Below are positions 51,415 through 60,066 of a stretch of 64,000 bases of DNA, one piece after another; position 1 is the stretch's first letter, and the number at the start of each line of letters is the position of its first letter. The DNA lies in contig NZ_FOKE01000003.1 of assembly GCF_900112065.1 (NCBI RefSeq), forward strand, positions 176,052 through 240,051. The letters run 5' to 3'. The stretch is from Cohnella sp. OV330. GTDB taxonomy: Bacteria > Bacillota > Bacilli > Paenibacillales > Paenibacillaceae. The position numbers and the translations under genes were made by a program. The notes beneath the pieces were generated by a model that had not been told where the DNA came from, did no database searches, and saw only the letters and a list, made by a program, of their open reading frames with translations.

Positions 51415-51849
51415 TCAAGCGCACGAAAAGGTGACCTCCAAACACAACGCATTGTTATCAAAAAATACGAACGATCCTAACTCAGGGATTTCAATGATTG
51501 TGACATCGGCATTGCTCAAGCGCTCGCGTAAGGCTTGTGCGCTGCCTCCGTCCGGCAGCCGTAGAGCTACATGAGGCACGAGGCTTTGCGGATGCGCGTC
51601 CGAAGCGCCGAGCGTCGTTTTTTCGATCTGGCGTTCGAAGAAATGAAAGCCCAATGCGTCTTCGTCGTTTGGCTTGACGAAAATGAGACAATGCCGGCCG
51701 CGCCCCTGTCGGGAAGGGAAGATCTCGCTGACCTGCATCCCCAACACATCCCGATAGAAGCGAATCGTTGCGTCCAGATCCGCCGTTAGCAAGGCAATGT
51801 GATGAATACCTTGCCAGGGGAGTTCGAATGATTGCGCTGCGAGAGACAT
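51415..51849 (-). CDS. VOC-family protein
   Basis: A 144-residue protein with AAGGAGGAGG before the ATG. The IHHIALLTADLDATIRFYRDVLGM opening, with its metal-position His, and a second unit (VPHVALRLPDG ... SFVFFDNNALCLEVTF) are intact. It acts as a glyoxalase-type enzyme or binding protein; the ligand is unknown. It sits 22 bp after an AraC-type gene on the same strand and may be cotranscribed with it. Confidence 0.87.
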   Translation of the reverse strand: MSLAAQSFELPWQGIHHIALLTADLDATIRFYRDVLGMQVSEIFPSRQGRGRHCLIFVKPNDEDALGFHFFERQIEKTTLGASDAHPQSLVPHVALRLPDGGSAQALRERLSNADVTIIEIPELGSFVFFDNNALCLEVTFSCA

Positions 51850-51871
51850 TTTGCGCCTCCTCCTTCTTTTG

Positions 51872-52426
51872 TTAGACCATATATAAAGGCATCATGGCAT
51901 GGCGAAGATCGGGAACGATTGGACCTTGCATTTTTCTCTGTTTGGCTCTTACGAGAAATGCTGTCGGCGTGCAGCCCGCCCATGTCTTGAATTCGTGGAT
52001 GACGTGGGCTTGATCGTGAAAGCCAAGACGGGAAGCGGCGTCGGCGAATGAAAAAGCGGGCTCTCGAATAAAGGCGTCAAGCAGCGCCTCGAAACGGAGG
52101 ATTCGTGCGAACATCTTGGGCGATAGGCCGATGCGCTGCTTGAATCGCCGTTCGAATTGGCGCAAGGAGAGCGCGCAGTCGGCGGCAAGTTCATGCATAC
52201 GAATGTGACCCCGCGCCTCGTAAAGCCGTTCTAGCGCAGACCGCAGAAACATCAAATCGGCATCCGTCCAGCGCGTTCGCGCGTCGTTAAATGGTTGCGA
52301 GCCGAGGATTTGCCTGGCATAAGGGCTGCGGCGTACCGTTCCCTCCAAGGTGTGGGCAAGGCCGAGCCAGATTCCGTCGCGCGGGACAGCGAGCGGCATC
52401 GTTCTTTCCATGGTACGCCACCTCAT
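51872..52426 (-). CDS. AraC-family regulator, shortened N-terminus
   Basis: ATG 52426 follows AGGAG by about 4 nt; the upstream frame has no better site. The product has 184 residues. The C-terminal AraC domain is complete (ELAADCALSLRQFERRFKQRIGLSPKMFARILRFE, RLGFHDQAHVIHEFKTWAGCTPTAFL). Relatives carry about 80 more N-terminal residues of the DUF6597 sensing domain, of which only the tail is seen. The gene may be 5'-truncated. It precedes a VOC gene by 22 bp. Confidence 0.72.
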   Translation of the reverse strand: MRWRTMERTMPLAVPRDGIWLGLAHTLEGTVRRSPYARQILGSQPFNDARTRWTDADLMFLRSALERLYEARGHIRMHELAADCALSLRQFERRFKQRIGLSPKMFARILRFEALLDAFIREPAFSFADAASRLGFHDQAHVIHEFKTWAGCTPTAFLVRAKQRKMQGPIVPDLRHAMMPLYMV

Positions 52427-52606
52427 CTTTTCTCCTAGAGCGATCATAACAAAGAACGGCATCGGACGTATTGTGAAAAAACGACGTTTTTTGTTTCCAA
52501 CGTTGCGGCTGCTTGGCAAGATTGATTGTTAAAGGAGTTTGTATTTCGATCTCGAATACCTAAGCAACCGGATTTCCAAAATTTGATGAGTTAGGAGTCG
52601 GATGCT

Positions 52607-52954
52607 GTGATAAAGGGCTTTGGAGGCGTGTTTTGGAGAACCAACGAAGTTGAAGCGTCAAAGAAATGGTACAGCGAAGTGCTGAAGATCGAGATCGATA
52701 ATTGGAACGGGACGATCATACAGCCGCAAGAAGGCAATCAGACGATCTTTTCCTTCTTCGCCGCGAACGACGGCTATTTTCCCGCCGAACAACAAGTGAT
52801 GTTGAATTTTCAGGTACATGACCTGGACGAGATGCTTCAGCACCTCGAGCGGATCGGCGTGCCGCTTGCCAAAGAAAAAGAAGTCGGCGATTATGGAAAG
52901 TTCGCTTGGATTCAAGATCCGGAAGGTCGACTGGTCGAGCTGTGGGAAAAGTAA
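52607..52954 (+). CDS. VOC-family protein
   Basis: A 115-residue protein with a GTG start 10 nt after AGGAGT. It reads FGGVFWRTNEVEASKKWYSEVLKIE through VMLNFQVHDLDEMLQHLERIG to WIQDPEGRLVELWEK, a complete two-unit VOC fold with the closing Glu ligand. The role is unknown. A clear copy of the 3' element follows at 52976-53043. Confidence 0.85.
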   Translation: MIKGFGGVFWRTNEVEASKKWYSEVLKIEIDNWNGTIIQPQEGNQTIFSFFAANDGYFPAEQQVMLNFQVHDLDEMLQHLERIGVPLAKEKEVGDYGKFAWIQDPEGRLVELWEK

Positions 52955-52975
52955 CGAACTGATTTATATAGGCGG

Positions 52976-53043
52976 TTGAACCAACGGGGATCGTTCGTTC
53001 AACAAGTTGGGGGAGCAGATTGTCGAGGAGGCAACTGCTCCTT
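52976..53043 (+). repeat. Clear copy of the recurring 3' two-hairpin element
   Basis: First hairpin: TTGAACCAACG (52976-52986) with CGTTCGTTCAA around GGGAT, one mismatch. It is followed by CAA, a short spacer and the second hairpin (GGAGCAGATTGTC with GGCAACTGCTCC, about 53012-53042). The second stem closely matches that at 53906-53939. Confidence 0.72.
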
Positions 53044-53126
53044 CTATATTGAATGAGGAGCCGCTTTAAGGAAACGAGCTTTCATGTGGTAAAATAAATG
53101 GACCTGGAAATGTGGAGGGGAATCAT

Positions 53127-53873
53127 ATGACGATCGGATCTCAGGACGATATCGACGCGCTCAAGGAAATCGGCAAAATCGTGGCCACGACCATCAGCGA
53201 AATGAAGCGTCAAACCCGCGTTGGAATGACGACAAAGGAACTTGATGAAATCGGTGGACGAATTTTGAAAAGTCATGGCGCCGTGCCGGCACCTAAAGCG
53301 ACTTACGATTTCCCCGGTTACACTTGCATTAGCGTGAATCAAGAGGTTGCGCATGGAATACCGGGAAGTCGAATCATCCGACCCGGCGATTTAATCAACA
53401 TCGACGTTTCCGCTGAACTGGGCGGCTATTATGCGGATGCGGGGCATTCTTTTCCGATCGCTCCCTACAATCCATCCTTAAAGCGTCTATGCGATTATAC
53501 GCACCAGACGATGATGAAGGTCATCTCTTCGCTTAAACATGGCGTGAAGTTGAACGAGATCGGAAGGATCATTGAAGCCGAGGCTAAAAAGGGCGGCTAC
53601 AATATCATTCAGAATCTGTGCAGCCACGGGATCGGGAAATCCCTGCACGAGGCGCCCACAGAGATTCTGCCCGTTTATAACAAGCACGACAAACGCGTAT
53701 TAAAAGAAGGCATGGTCATCACGATCGAGCCCTTCTTATCGACCGGCGCAGGGTATGCCGTCGAGCAAGGGGACGGATGGACGTTATGCATGCCGGACAA
53801 CGGCTATGCGGCACAGCACGAGCACACCATTATTATTACGAAGGATCGGCCCATTATCGTGACCGCGGCATAG
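53127..53873 (+). CDS. map: Methionine aminopeptidase, type I
   Basis: Removes the initiator Met from nascent proteins. The ATG at 53127 follows GGAGGGG; a GTG at 53112 overlaps that site. The product has 248 residues. The metal ligands are visible in order: Asp in INIDVSAELGGYYADAGHSF (two Asp), His in CSHGIGKSLHE, Glu in TIEPFLSTG and Glu near HEHTIII. The substrate His lies in EVAHGIPG. It is not beside secY/adk/infA as the housekeeping copy usually is, so it is probably an additional Map. Confidence 0.93.
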   Translation: MTIGSQDDIDALKEIGKIVATTISEMKRQTRVGMTTKELDEIGGRILKSHGAVPAPKATYDFPGYTCISVNQEVAHGIPGSRIIRPGDLINIDVSAELGGYYADAGHSFPIAPYNPSLKRLCDYTHQTMMKVISSLKHGVKLNEIGRIIEAEAKKGGYNIIQNLCSHGIGKSLHEAPTEILPVYNKHDKRVLKEGMVITIEPFLSTGAGYAVEQGDGWTLCMPDNGYAAQHEHTIIITKDRPIIVTAA

Positions 53874-53905
53874 ATCATCGGCATAAACGCGTTTGTTCAA
53901 TAATC

Positions 53906-53939
53906 AAGGAGCAGATTGCCGACGCGGCAACTGCTCCTT
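53906..53939 (+). terminator. Terminator of the map gene, second hairpin of the 3' element
   Basis: AAGGAGCAGATTGCC (53906-53920) and GGCAACTGCTCCTTT (from 53926) pair with one mismatch, then TTTA. GTTCAATAA lies just before it, as in other element copies. Confidence 0.85.
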
Positions 53940-53993
53940 TTATGATGAAGCTTTTTTGACTTGCACCGTTTACGCGGTTCCATATAAGACTGT

Positions 53994-54821
53994 TTATCGG
54001 CCGCCTTGCGCCGCGTTCGATACGGACTCCCATGCCTCCCAAGCCGCTAGACGCTCGGTAAAGGCTTCGCGTATCAAAGGCAAGACCCCTGCGCCGACTG
54101 CGAACCGAAGAGGCGGGTCTTGGGCATCTACGATTTGGAGAATCGCTTCGGCCGTCGCTTGCGGATCGCCTCGTTCTGCGGTCGATAAACGGCCGACCAC
54201 CCGGTCTCGAAGTTCGTCGTAGGCCTCCAATCCCCGGGATCTCTTCATCGACAAGGCGCTTCCAAAATCGGTTGCAAAGGCGCCGGGCTCGAGCAGCGTC
54301 ACCTTTATGCCGAAGCCTTTTACCTCTTGCGCGAGGCTATCGTGAAGCGCTTCGAGCGCCCATTTGGAGGCGCAATAGAAGCCGATGAGCGGCGCGGCCA
54401 CAAGGCCCATGGCGCTCGATACGCCGAGGATGTGCCCGCTGCCCTGTTGCCGAAGCAGCGGCAGGGCGGCTTGGATGACCCGAAGCGTGCCGAAGTAATT
54501 GGCGTCGAACAGATCGCGGACGTCGGATTCGTCAGCTTCCTCGGTCGTACCGACCAGCGAGTAGCCGGCATTGTTAAGGACGACGTCCAGCCTGCCGAAA
54601 TGCGCGTGAGCCTGCCGAACGACCTGTTCAGCCTGCCGGCGATCCGTTACATCGAGCGCTAGGGGGAGGACGGCGTCACCGAAACGCGCCTTCAGATCGG
54701 CGATGCTCTCCATTGTGCGGGCGGTCGCGGCAACCTGATCCCCGCGCGAGAGAGCGGCCTCGGCCCAAATGCGCCCGAATCCGCGAGAGGCTCCTGTAAT
54801 GAACCAGACTTTGTTTTTCAT
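53994..54821 (-). CDS. Short-chain dehydrogenase/reductase
   Basis: A 275-residue oxidoreductase with CGGAGG before the ATG. It has TGASRGFG (residues 9-16), LNNAG (about 86), the catalytic Ser in GVSSAMGLV and YCASK (about 153-157), followed by the substrate loop of the classical SDR type (ATDFGSALSMKRS). The substrate is unknown. It is divergent from the LysR gene at 54979 over a 157-bp gap, a common arrangement for LysR-controlled oxidoreductases. Confidence 0.93.
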   Translation of the reverse strand: MKNKVWFITGASRGFGRIWAEAALSRGDQVAATARTMESIADLKARFGDAVLPLALDVTDRRQAEQVVRQAHAHFGRLDVVLNNAGYSLVGTTEEADESDVRDLFDANYFGTLRVIQAALPLLRQQGSGHILGVSSAMGLVAAPLIGFYCASKWALEALHDSLAQEVKGFGIKVTLLEPGAFATDFGSALSMKRSRGLEAYDELRDRVVGRLSTAERGDPQATAEAILQIVDAQDPPLRFAVGAGVLPLIREAFTERLAAWEAWESVSNAAQGGR

Positions 54822-54978
54822 CGTGTATTCCTCCGTTACTGTTAAGTGGCATTGGCTAAGCTTCTGATGCCCGTTCGTTCTCCTCTAATGTTACGACGCA
54901 GCCGCTTGATACGGAATTTCAAAAAGGTTAGCATGGTGTTAACTATTGGTTCATGCAAAAAAGGAGAGCCGATCTGAA

Positions 54979-55881
54979 ATGAATGAGCAACTGAAGACGT
55001 TTGTTCAAGTGGCGGAGTCCGGAAGCTTCTCTAAGGCGGCCGAGAAGCTATTCATCTCTACGACAGCCGTGATGAAGCAGATGAACTTGCTGGAAAAGCA
55101 AGCCGGCGTTCCTCTCTTTAACCGTACCAACCACGGCGTCCGGCTTACGCAGGCAGGCTCCGCCTTTATCAAGGATGCGGAATTTATGCTGCGGTACTAT
55201 CAGGAATCGCTCATCCGCATGCATCAAGCCGCACAGGCGAATCGGCTTATGATTCGGGTGGGCACATCCATGCTCAACCCTTGTAAAGTTTTGATCGATT
55301 TGTGGAATGGCGTCAGCGACCGATTTCCGCAATTCGGAATCAACATCGTTCATTTCGATGATGACGCACATACGCTCCCGACCGCTTTCCGCACGCTTGG
55401 TCAATCGTTCGATATCATGGCTGGGCCGTTTCTTACAGATCGCTTGAACGATTGCTATCAAATGCTTGAGTTGGGGAGTTACCGCGTTTGCTTTGCCGTA
55501 TCCCGGCACCATAGACTGGCCTCTAAAAAGATTCTTACTGCCCAAGATTTGTACGGGGAAAAGTTGGCGGTGGTAAACGGCGGCGAAAGTGCTGCGATCC
55601 AAGGCATTCGTGATTTCTTGGTTAGTAATCATCCGCGAATACGAATAAAAGATATTCCGCGCCTCTTTGATTTGGATGTGTTCAATCGCTGCGAGGAAAG
55701 CAATACGGTGATGCTGACCTTAGAGGCGTGGGCAGATATTCATCCATCCTTGGCGACGATTCCAAGCGATTTAAATTTTTCGGTTCCGTATGGTTTGCTG
55801 TATCCGCTGCATCCGTCCGAAGAGATCCGGCAGTTCATGGAGATCATAAGAGAAATGCAGCGGATTCCAACGCCTGGCTGA
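54979..55881 (+). CDS. LysR-family transcriptional regulator
   Basis: ATG 54979 (MNEQLKTF) follows AAAGGAGAG; the frame from 54946 is not supported. The product has 300 residues. The N-terminal HTH reads SFSKAAEKLFISTTAVMKQMNLLEKQ and the effector-binding domain runs from about residue 90 (IRVGTSML) to the end. It is divergent from the SDR gene at 54821 and likely regulates it in response to that pathway's metabolite. Confidence 0.92.
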   Translation: MNEQLKTFVQVAESGSFSKAAEKLFISTTAVMKQMNLLEKQAGVPLFNRTNHGVRLTQAGSAFIKDAEFMLRYYQESLIRMHQAAQANRLMIRVGTSMLNPCKVLIDLWNGVSDRFPQFGINIVHFDDDAHTLPTAFRTLGQSFDIMAGPFLTDRLNDCYQMLELGSYRVCFAVSRHHRLASKKILTAQDLYGEKLAVVNGGESAAIQGIRDFLVSNHPRIRIKDIPRLFDLDVFNRCEESNTVMLTLEAWADIHPSLATIPSDLNFSVPYGLLYPLHPSEEIRQFMEIIREMQRIPTPG

Positions 55882-55999
55882 ATGCAAGAAAAGAGCAATC
55901 GAAAAGAAATGAGAAGGCGCTATAAAGGATATATTTAGGACGCGGGAATTTTCGGTTCACAGGGCAATTCACAGAGCAAGCCGCGAAGGAGGAAGATTC

Positions 56000-56356
56000 A
56001 TGCTATTTATGTTGATCGTCAAAGCCTCGAGGAATTCGGAGGCCGGAGGTCTCCCAAGCGCCGGGCTCCGTGAAGCCATGTCGAGGTACAACGAGGAATT
56101 GATTAAGGCAGGCGTGCGGATTATGGCGAAAGGGCTTCACCCAAGCTCGAATGGGATGCGCCTTTTGTTCCCCCATCCAGGCGGACAGCCGTTGGTTACG
56201 GAAGGTCCCTTTTCGGAACCTGAAGATGTGATTGCCGGGTTCATTCTGATAGACGTGAAGTCGAAGGAAGAAGCCGTCGAGTGGGCCATGCGGATGCCGG
56301 ATCCGCAAGGAGACGGGGAAGGCCGGATTGAGCTGCGTCAAGTATTCGAACCTTGA
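56000..56356 (+). CDS. YciI/DGPF-family protein
   Basis: A 118-residue protein with a good ribosome site (AAGGAGGAAG). MLFMLIVKASR at the start, the TEGPFSEPEDVIAGFILIDV block (variant of DGPF) and EAVEWAMRMP near the end match YciI-related proteins, which are ferredoxin-like dimers. They often accompany ECF sigma factors; none is seen here. It is followed 25 bp later by a VOC gene, probably in one transcript. Confidence 0.85.
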   Translation: MLFMLIVKASRNSEAGGLPSAGLREAMSRYNEELIKAGVRIMAKGLHPSSNGMRLLFPHPGGQPLVTEGPFSEPEDVIAGFILIDVKSKEEAVEWAMRMPDPQGDGEGRIELRQVFEP

Positions 56357-56381
56357 TCGAGGAATGAACTGGAGGGAGGAC

Positions 56382-56846
56382 ATGGCTATGCAGGACAATC
56401 AGGAACGCGATGAAAAGCTGGAGGACATTACGGGCGTAACTTGTATTTACGTGCCCGTGAATGACGTGTATGCGTCGATTCAATGGTATCGAAAAAATCT
56501 AGGGTACCAGCCGGCGAACGACGACCAAGTAGAGCCCGGTATGACGACGGCTATATTAAATGTGCCCGATCAGAATGGCAACCTGCCTTCGCCCGGGTTA
56601 AGGCAAGTCGTCCCTGCGCTGTTCCTTCGCCAATCCGATGAAGCTGGCGGTCGATTGCGCTTTTCATGGTCTTTGGACCAAGGCAGACCTCATGCCATCG
56701 CATGCTTCATATCGCCGCGGATCGAGGAATTGCTTGAGCGCTTCAAGAAAAACGGCGTACAAATTATAAGCGAACGGGTCACGAGCGGACCTAACATCAC
56801 GTTCGCGGATCCGGACGGGAACCTCTGGGAAGTCTGGCGGCCATAA
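56382..56846 (+). CDS. VOC-family protein
   Basis: The ATG at 56382 follows GGAGGGAGG; another at 56388 is possible. The product has 155 residues. It has the fold's first unit (TCIYVPVNDVYASIQWYRKNLGY) and second unit (IACFISPRIEELLERFKKNGVQI), and ends FADPDGNLWEVWRP with the metal Glu. The ligand is unknown. It lies in a small group with the YciI-like gene upstream and another VOC gene downstream. Confidence 0.87.
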   Translation: MAMQDNQERDEKLEDITGVTCIYVPVNDVYASIQWYRKNLGYQPANDDQVEPGMTTAILNVPDQNGNLPSPGLRQVVPALFLRQSDEAGGRLRFSWSLDQGRPHAIACFISPRIEELLERFKKNGVQIISERVTSGPNITFADPDGNLWEVWRP

Positions 56847-56902
56847 TTCGTGTCGGTCTCCGCCTTCCGTTGTTACTACCTTTTGAATAAAGGAGTGCGG
56901 CC

Positions 56903-57241
56903 GTGAAGTTAAATCATCTCAATCTAACTGTCAGCGACGTTCAATCCACTGCGGATTTCTTGGTTCAATACTTCGGCATGCAAATCAAACACACGCGCGG
57001 CAGCGGCTTCGCTGTCCTATTTGACGATAGCGGGTTTGTGCTTACGTTGATGAAAGGCAAACAAGTCGCGTATCCCGACACCTTTCATATCGGCTTCATT
57101 CAACCCAACGAAGAGCAAGTGAACCAGATCAACCAGCGACTGAGAGACGATGGTTTCGACGTGGATCTACCGCAACGCTCCCATGCATGGACGTTCTACG
57201 TCAAAGCGCCGGGCGGGTTCTTGGTCGAGGTTCTTCATTAG
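56903..57241 (+). CDS. VOC-family protein (small)
   Basis: A 112-residue protein; GTG 56903 follows AAAGGAG. It opens KLNHLNLTVSDVQSTADFLVQYFGM, has FHIGFIQPNEEQVNQI in the middle and ends APGGFLVEVLH with the metal Glu. The unit is typical of glyoxalase-type dimers. No specific function can be read. It is the last plus-strand gene before the DeoR gene, which is transcribed towards it. Confidence 0.87.
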   Translation: MKLNHLNLTVSDVQSTADFLVQYFGMQIKHTRGSGFAVLFDDSGFVLTLMKGKQVAYPDTFHIGFIQPNEEQVNQINQRLRDDGFDVDLPQRSHAWTFYVKAPGGFLVEVLH

Positions 57242-57296
57242 TGAATGTTTTAAGTTGAAAGAATGGTTCCAAAGCGAGGATTACCATTTATAATGG

Positions 57297-57326
57297 AAAA
57301 GGAGCTGCCTCGCAGCAACTCCTTCG
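57297..57326 (-). terminator. Terminator of the DeoR gene
   Basis: On the minus strand GGAGTTGCTGC...GCAGCTCC forms the stem and is followed by TTTTCC. It sits between convergent genes. Confidence 0.65.
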
Positions 57327-57339
57327 CAGAGGGGATAGA

Positions 57340-58152
57340 TCATCCGGGCCAATGGATCTGATCTATTCCTTTTTTTAATGGGTCTTCGTCGGTTACTCGT
57401 GCGATGCAGACCTTGACGCCTTTGCTTTCTATTTCTTCGATGGCTTCCATACTCGCTTCTTCATCCGTGATCAGAAGGTCGATATCGGTAATCGGTCCCT
57501 CTTTTACAAAGAAATCAATTCCAAGTTTTTCGTGAGGCGCCAGACAAATCGTTCTCTTGGATATCTCGACAGCTGATCGACCAAGCATGGCTACTTCAGG
57601 CGTGGCTGTACTTACGCCATTTTTAGAAATGCCGCCTCCCGTTACAAAACAAATATCTAAAGTGAATTGTCTCAAAAATTCGTTCGCTAACGCATCGGTG
57701 ATGCTGCCGGAACTTTTTACTTTACCTCCAAGCAAGTACACATCGAGCGCACTGCGATCCTTCAAGGTATTCGCGACCTTAATCGAGTTCGTTACAACTG
57801 TAAAAGGCACTTCGGGCAAATACTTAAGCATGCCATAGTGGATTCCCGCGCTGCCGATAAAGACGGTGTCGTTCTCCTTAATGTAGGAAGCGGCGAATTT
57901 GGAAATCGCATTTTGATGCGGGGAGCCGTCCTGGTAACGCAATTCAGGCGGAAGAGGCATGTTGCGCACTTTTGAAATGGGAATGGCGCCTCCGTGCGTA
58001 CGTTTGAGAAGGCCCTTCTCTTCCATAATCGTAAGGTCCCTTCGAATGGAATCGATGGATAACTCGAACAGTTCGGCTAACTCTTTAGCCAGAACACGGC
58101 CGTTGTTTTGAAGCAGCTCCAGAATCTTGTCCCGACGCTCATCAGAAAACAA
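57340..58152 (-). CDS. DeoR-family transcriptional regulator
   Basis: TTG 58152 is chosen because AAGGAGG lies 8 nt upstream and the protein then opens FSDERRDKILELL; an ATG at 58206 precedes the site. The product has 271 residues. The N-terminal HTH reads VLAKELAELFELSIDSIRRDL and a DeoR C-terminal sensor of phosphosugar-isomerase fold begins near residue 75 (YIKENDTVFIGSAG). It controls a sugar or nucleoside gene elsewhere, as no target is adjacent; the upstream gene at 58358 is divergent. Confidence 0.9.
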   Translation of the reverse strand: MFSDERRDKILELLQNNGRVLAKELAELFELSIDSIRRDLTIMEEKGLLKRTHGGAIPISKVRNMPLPPELRYQDGSPHQNAISKFAASYIKENDTVFIGSAGIHYGMLKYLPEVPFTVVTNSIKVANTLKDRSALDVYLLGGKVKSSGSITDALANEFLRQFTLDICFVTGGGISKNGVSTATPEVAMLGRSAVEISKRTICLAPHEKLGIDFFVKEGPITDIDLLITDEEASMEAIEEIESKGVKVCIARVTDEDPLKKGIDQIHWPG

Positions 58153-58357
58153 TAACACCGCCTCCTTATGGAATTTGTCATCAAGTGACCATTCCAGTAT
58201 ATTCATGTATATTCCGTTTAGTCAACGAATTAATTCGATTTTTGTTCTGTTTTATTCATGTATTAGCGGTTTTCAAAAGGTTAGGCTGAATATTCGGGCA
58301 ATTCCTCTTATACTATTATGAAGTACCGTAATCTCGCCGAAGGGAGCCATAACGCAA

Positions 58358-59269
58358 ATGATTGCGATTCCCGAACCTTTTTTAAAAAGAATGAATCAAC
58401 TCCATGGTGAGCAGGGATTGGCTTGGGCGAAGGCTTTGCCTGGATTGATCCAAGAATTTGCCGGCCGCTTCGACTTTATCCCGGAAATGCCATTCCCCAA
58501 TTTATCCTACAACTTCTTGCTTCGGGCAAAGCGCAGCGACGGTAAGCCGGTCGTCCTTAAAGCCTCTTTCATGAAAGACGAGCTATCGAGGGAACTCAGC
58601 GTTCTTCGCGCCTATGAGGGGAGAGGAGCTATTCGCGTGCTGGAAGAAAACGAGGAGGGCGGCGTGGCACTGCTTGAACGCGTAGAACCGGGCACGCCGT
58701 TGTCGGCGATCGAGGATGATGCGCATGCGACGAACATCTTCTGCGACGTCTTCAGCCGCCTTCAGCTTCCTGCGCCGACCGACGCGCTGTATCCCTCCAT
58801 GAAGCGGCACTTCGCGGGTATAGAGCGATACCGTGAGCGATTAGAAAATGGGGACATCCAAACTCCGTTGCCGGAAAGTTGGGTGGAAAATGCAGAGGAA
58901 TGTCTGGCCTACCTCATCGCGACAACGAGCGATAACGTCCTTTTGCACGGCGATCTGCATCATGAAAACATCCTTCTGCAAGGCGAATCGCAATGGGCGG
59001 TCATCGATCCGAAAGGCATCATCGGCGACGTTCATTTTGACACGATTCAATACCTGCTTAACTACGAAGATCGAGGCGGCGATCGCGGGCAAGTGTTGCA
59101 AAACAGGATATCGATCATGGCCGAGCGTCTCGAGCTAGACTCGCGCCGAATTGCGATGTGGGGCGTAGCGCGAGGCGTGCTTGAAGCATGTTGGACGATT
59201 GAAGACGGGGGAACGGACTGGCTGAGGGGCATCCAAATATCGGAACGCTTCGCGAAATATTTAAACTGA
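58358..59269 (+). CDS. APH(6)/hydroxyurea-type phosphotransferase
   Basis: A 303-residue kinase-fold protein of the aminoglycoside/hydroxyurea resistance family. The catalytic loop LLHGDLHHENILL (about 197-209) and the metal motif AVIDPKGIIGD (about 215-225) are intact, as is VLKASFMKDE with the ATP Lys. Family members can phosphorylate streptomycin, but many chromosomal homologues do not give resistance, so drug activity is only possible. CGAAGGGAG lies before the start. It is divergent from the DeoR gene. Confidence 0.85.
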   Translation: MIAIPEPFLKRMNQLHGEQGLAWAKALPGLIQEFAGRFDFIPEMPFPNLSYNFLLRAKRSDGKPVVLKASFMKDELSRELSVLRAYEGRGAIRVLEENEEGGVALLERVEPGTPLSAIEDDAHATNIFCDVFSRLQLPAPTDALYPSMKRHFAGIERYRERLENGDIQTPLPESWVENAEECLAYLIATTSDNVLLHGDLHHENILLQGESQWAVIDPKGIIGDVHFDTIQYLLNYEDRGGDRGQVLQNRISIMAERLELDSRRIAMWGVARGVLEACWTIEDGGTDWLRGIQISERFAKYLN

Positions 59270-59286
59270 GTTGGAGGACGATGCCT

Positions 59287-59481
59287 ATGTTGGCTTTTCT
59301 TTTTAGCTCCATCTATCTTGTGCCGCTATTTAGTTTCGTCTTCATCGTTACATTATTGAGAGCGATTGAAAAAATCGTTAATAAAAGACGTTACGGCGCA
59401 GTGATGTTTTGGTGCGGTATATTTTTTGCTTTAGTAATGTGGTCTATTAGTGTATCAGCATCCGCAGAATCTTTGAACTGA
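59287..59481 (+). CDS. Small membrane protein
   Basis: ATG 59287 lies 9 nt after GGAGG, better than the ATG at 59281. The product has 64 residues with two hydrophobic helices (LFSSIYLVPLFSFVFIVTLL and MFWCGIFFALVMWSISV) joined by a basic loop. It is not recognised. It follows the kinase gene by 17 bp and may be cotranscribed with it. Confidence 0.5.
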   Translation: MLAFLFSSIYLVPLFSFVFIVTLLRAIEKIVNKRRYGAVMFWCGIFFALVMWSISVSASAESLN

Positions 59482-59515
59482 GGGGAAGCTGAGGCAATCG
59501 GGAAAGGGGTATAGG

Positions 59516-59947
59516 ATGATTAAACCTGATGTTTCTTTTGGAAGTAAAGAAGAACGTGATTATATTAGAAAAAGGCTTATTGAATATAACGCGCAGCATG
59601 TTCCTAAGAATTTAAGTTCACGCTATGAAGAAATCACGCTAACCATCAGGGATGAGGGGGGCGGGGTTATTGGTGGAATGCTAGCTACGCTTTGTTGGAA
59701 TTGGATTGAAGTTGATATTCTTTGGATTGAGGAGTCGCAAAGAAAGATGGGTTACGGTACCCGACTGTTAATGCGAATTGAGAATATCGCTAGGGAAAAT
59801 AGTTGTTCATTTATTAAGCTAAATACCTTCAGCTTCCAAGCTCCCGAGTTTTATGTTAAAAACGGCTATAAGGAAGTCGCAGTATTCGAAGAGGCTCCCG
59901 TTGGGAGTAAACATTATTATTTCAAGAAGGCTATTATACAGAATTAA
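59516..59947 (+). CDS. GNAT-family N-acetyltransferase
   Basis: A 143-residue acetyltransferase with GGAAAGGGG before the ATG. The beta-strand IEVDILWIEESQRKMGYGTRLLMRIENIA holds the acetyl-CoA loop (Q/R-x-x-G-x-G type; RKMGYGTR), and FYVKNGYKEV is the usual closing motif. The acceptor is unknown. Its TAA lies inside the 3' element (59945-59996). Confidence 0.9.
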   Translation: MIKPDVSFGSKEERDYIRKRLIEYNAQHVPKNLSSRYEEITLTIRDEGGGVIGGMLATLCWNWIEVDILWIEESQRKMGYGTRLLMRIENIARENSCSFIKLNTFSFQAPEFYVKNGYKEVAVFEEAPVGSKHYYFKKAIIQN

Positions 59948-59996
59948 CTGGGAACGATAGCTCAGTTACACAGCCTGCCGACGAGTCGGCAGGCTA
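59945..59996 (+). repeat. 3' element overlapping the stop codon
   Basis: TAACTG (59945-59950, including the stop TAA) pairs with CAGTTA (59963-59968) around GGAACGATAGCT. It is followed by AGCCTGCCGAC (from 59972) and GTCGGCAGGCT (59985-59995), a perfect 11-bp stem with a 2-nt loop. Confidence 0.7.
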
Positions 59997-60029
59997 AGGA
60001 TATGTTTGGAAAATCTCTACAAAAAATGC

Positions 60030-60060
60030 TTGCGTTCGAGTTTACTCGAAGGGATATACT
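60030..60060 (+). promoter_or_regulatory. MerR-type promoter with 19-bp spacer and internal operator
   Basis: TTGCGT (60030-60035) and TATACT (60055-60060) are 19 bp apart, the long spacing that MerR regulators untwist. TTCGAG (60035-60040) and CTCGAA (60045-60050) form a perfect inverted repeat inside. The MerR ATG is at 60067, only six bases after the -10 box, so the mRNA is probably leaderless. Confidence 0.85.
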
Positions 60061-60066
60061 GGTGTC

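Noticed and set aside
58358..59269. Calling the APH(6)-type gene a streptomycin resistance gene
   Set aside because: Only the kinase family can be seen; many chromosomal members do not act on drugs, so a resistance label is unsupported.
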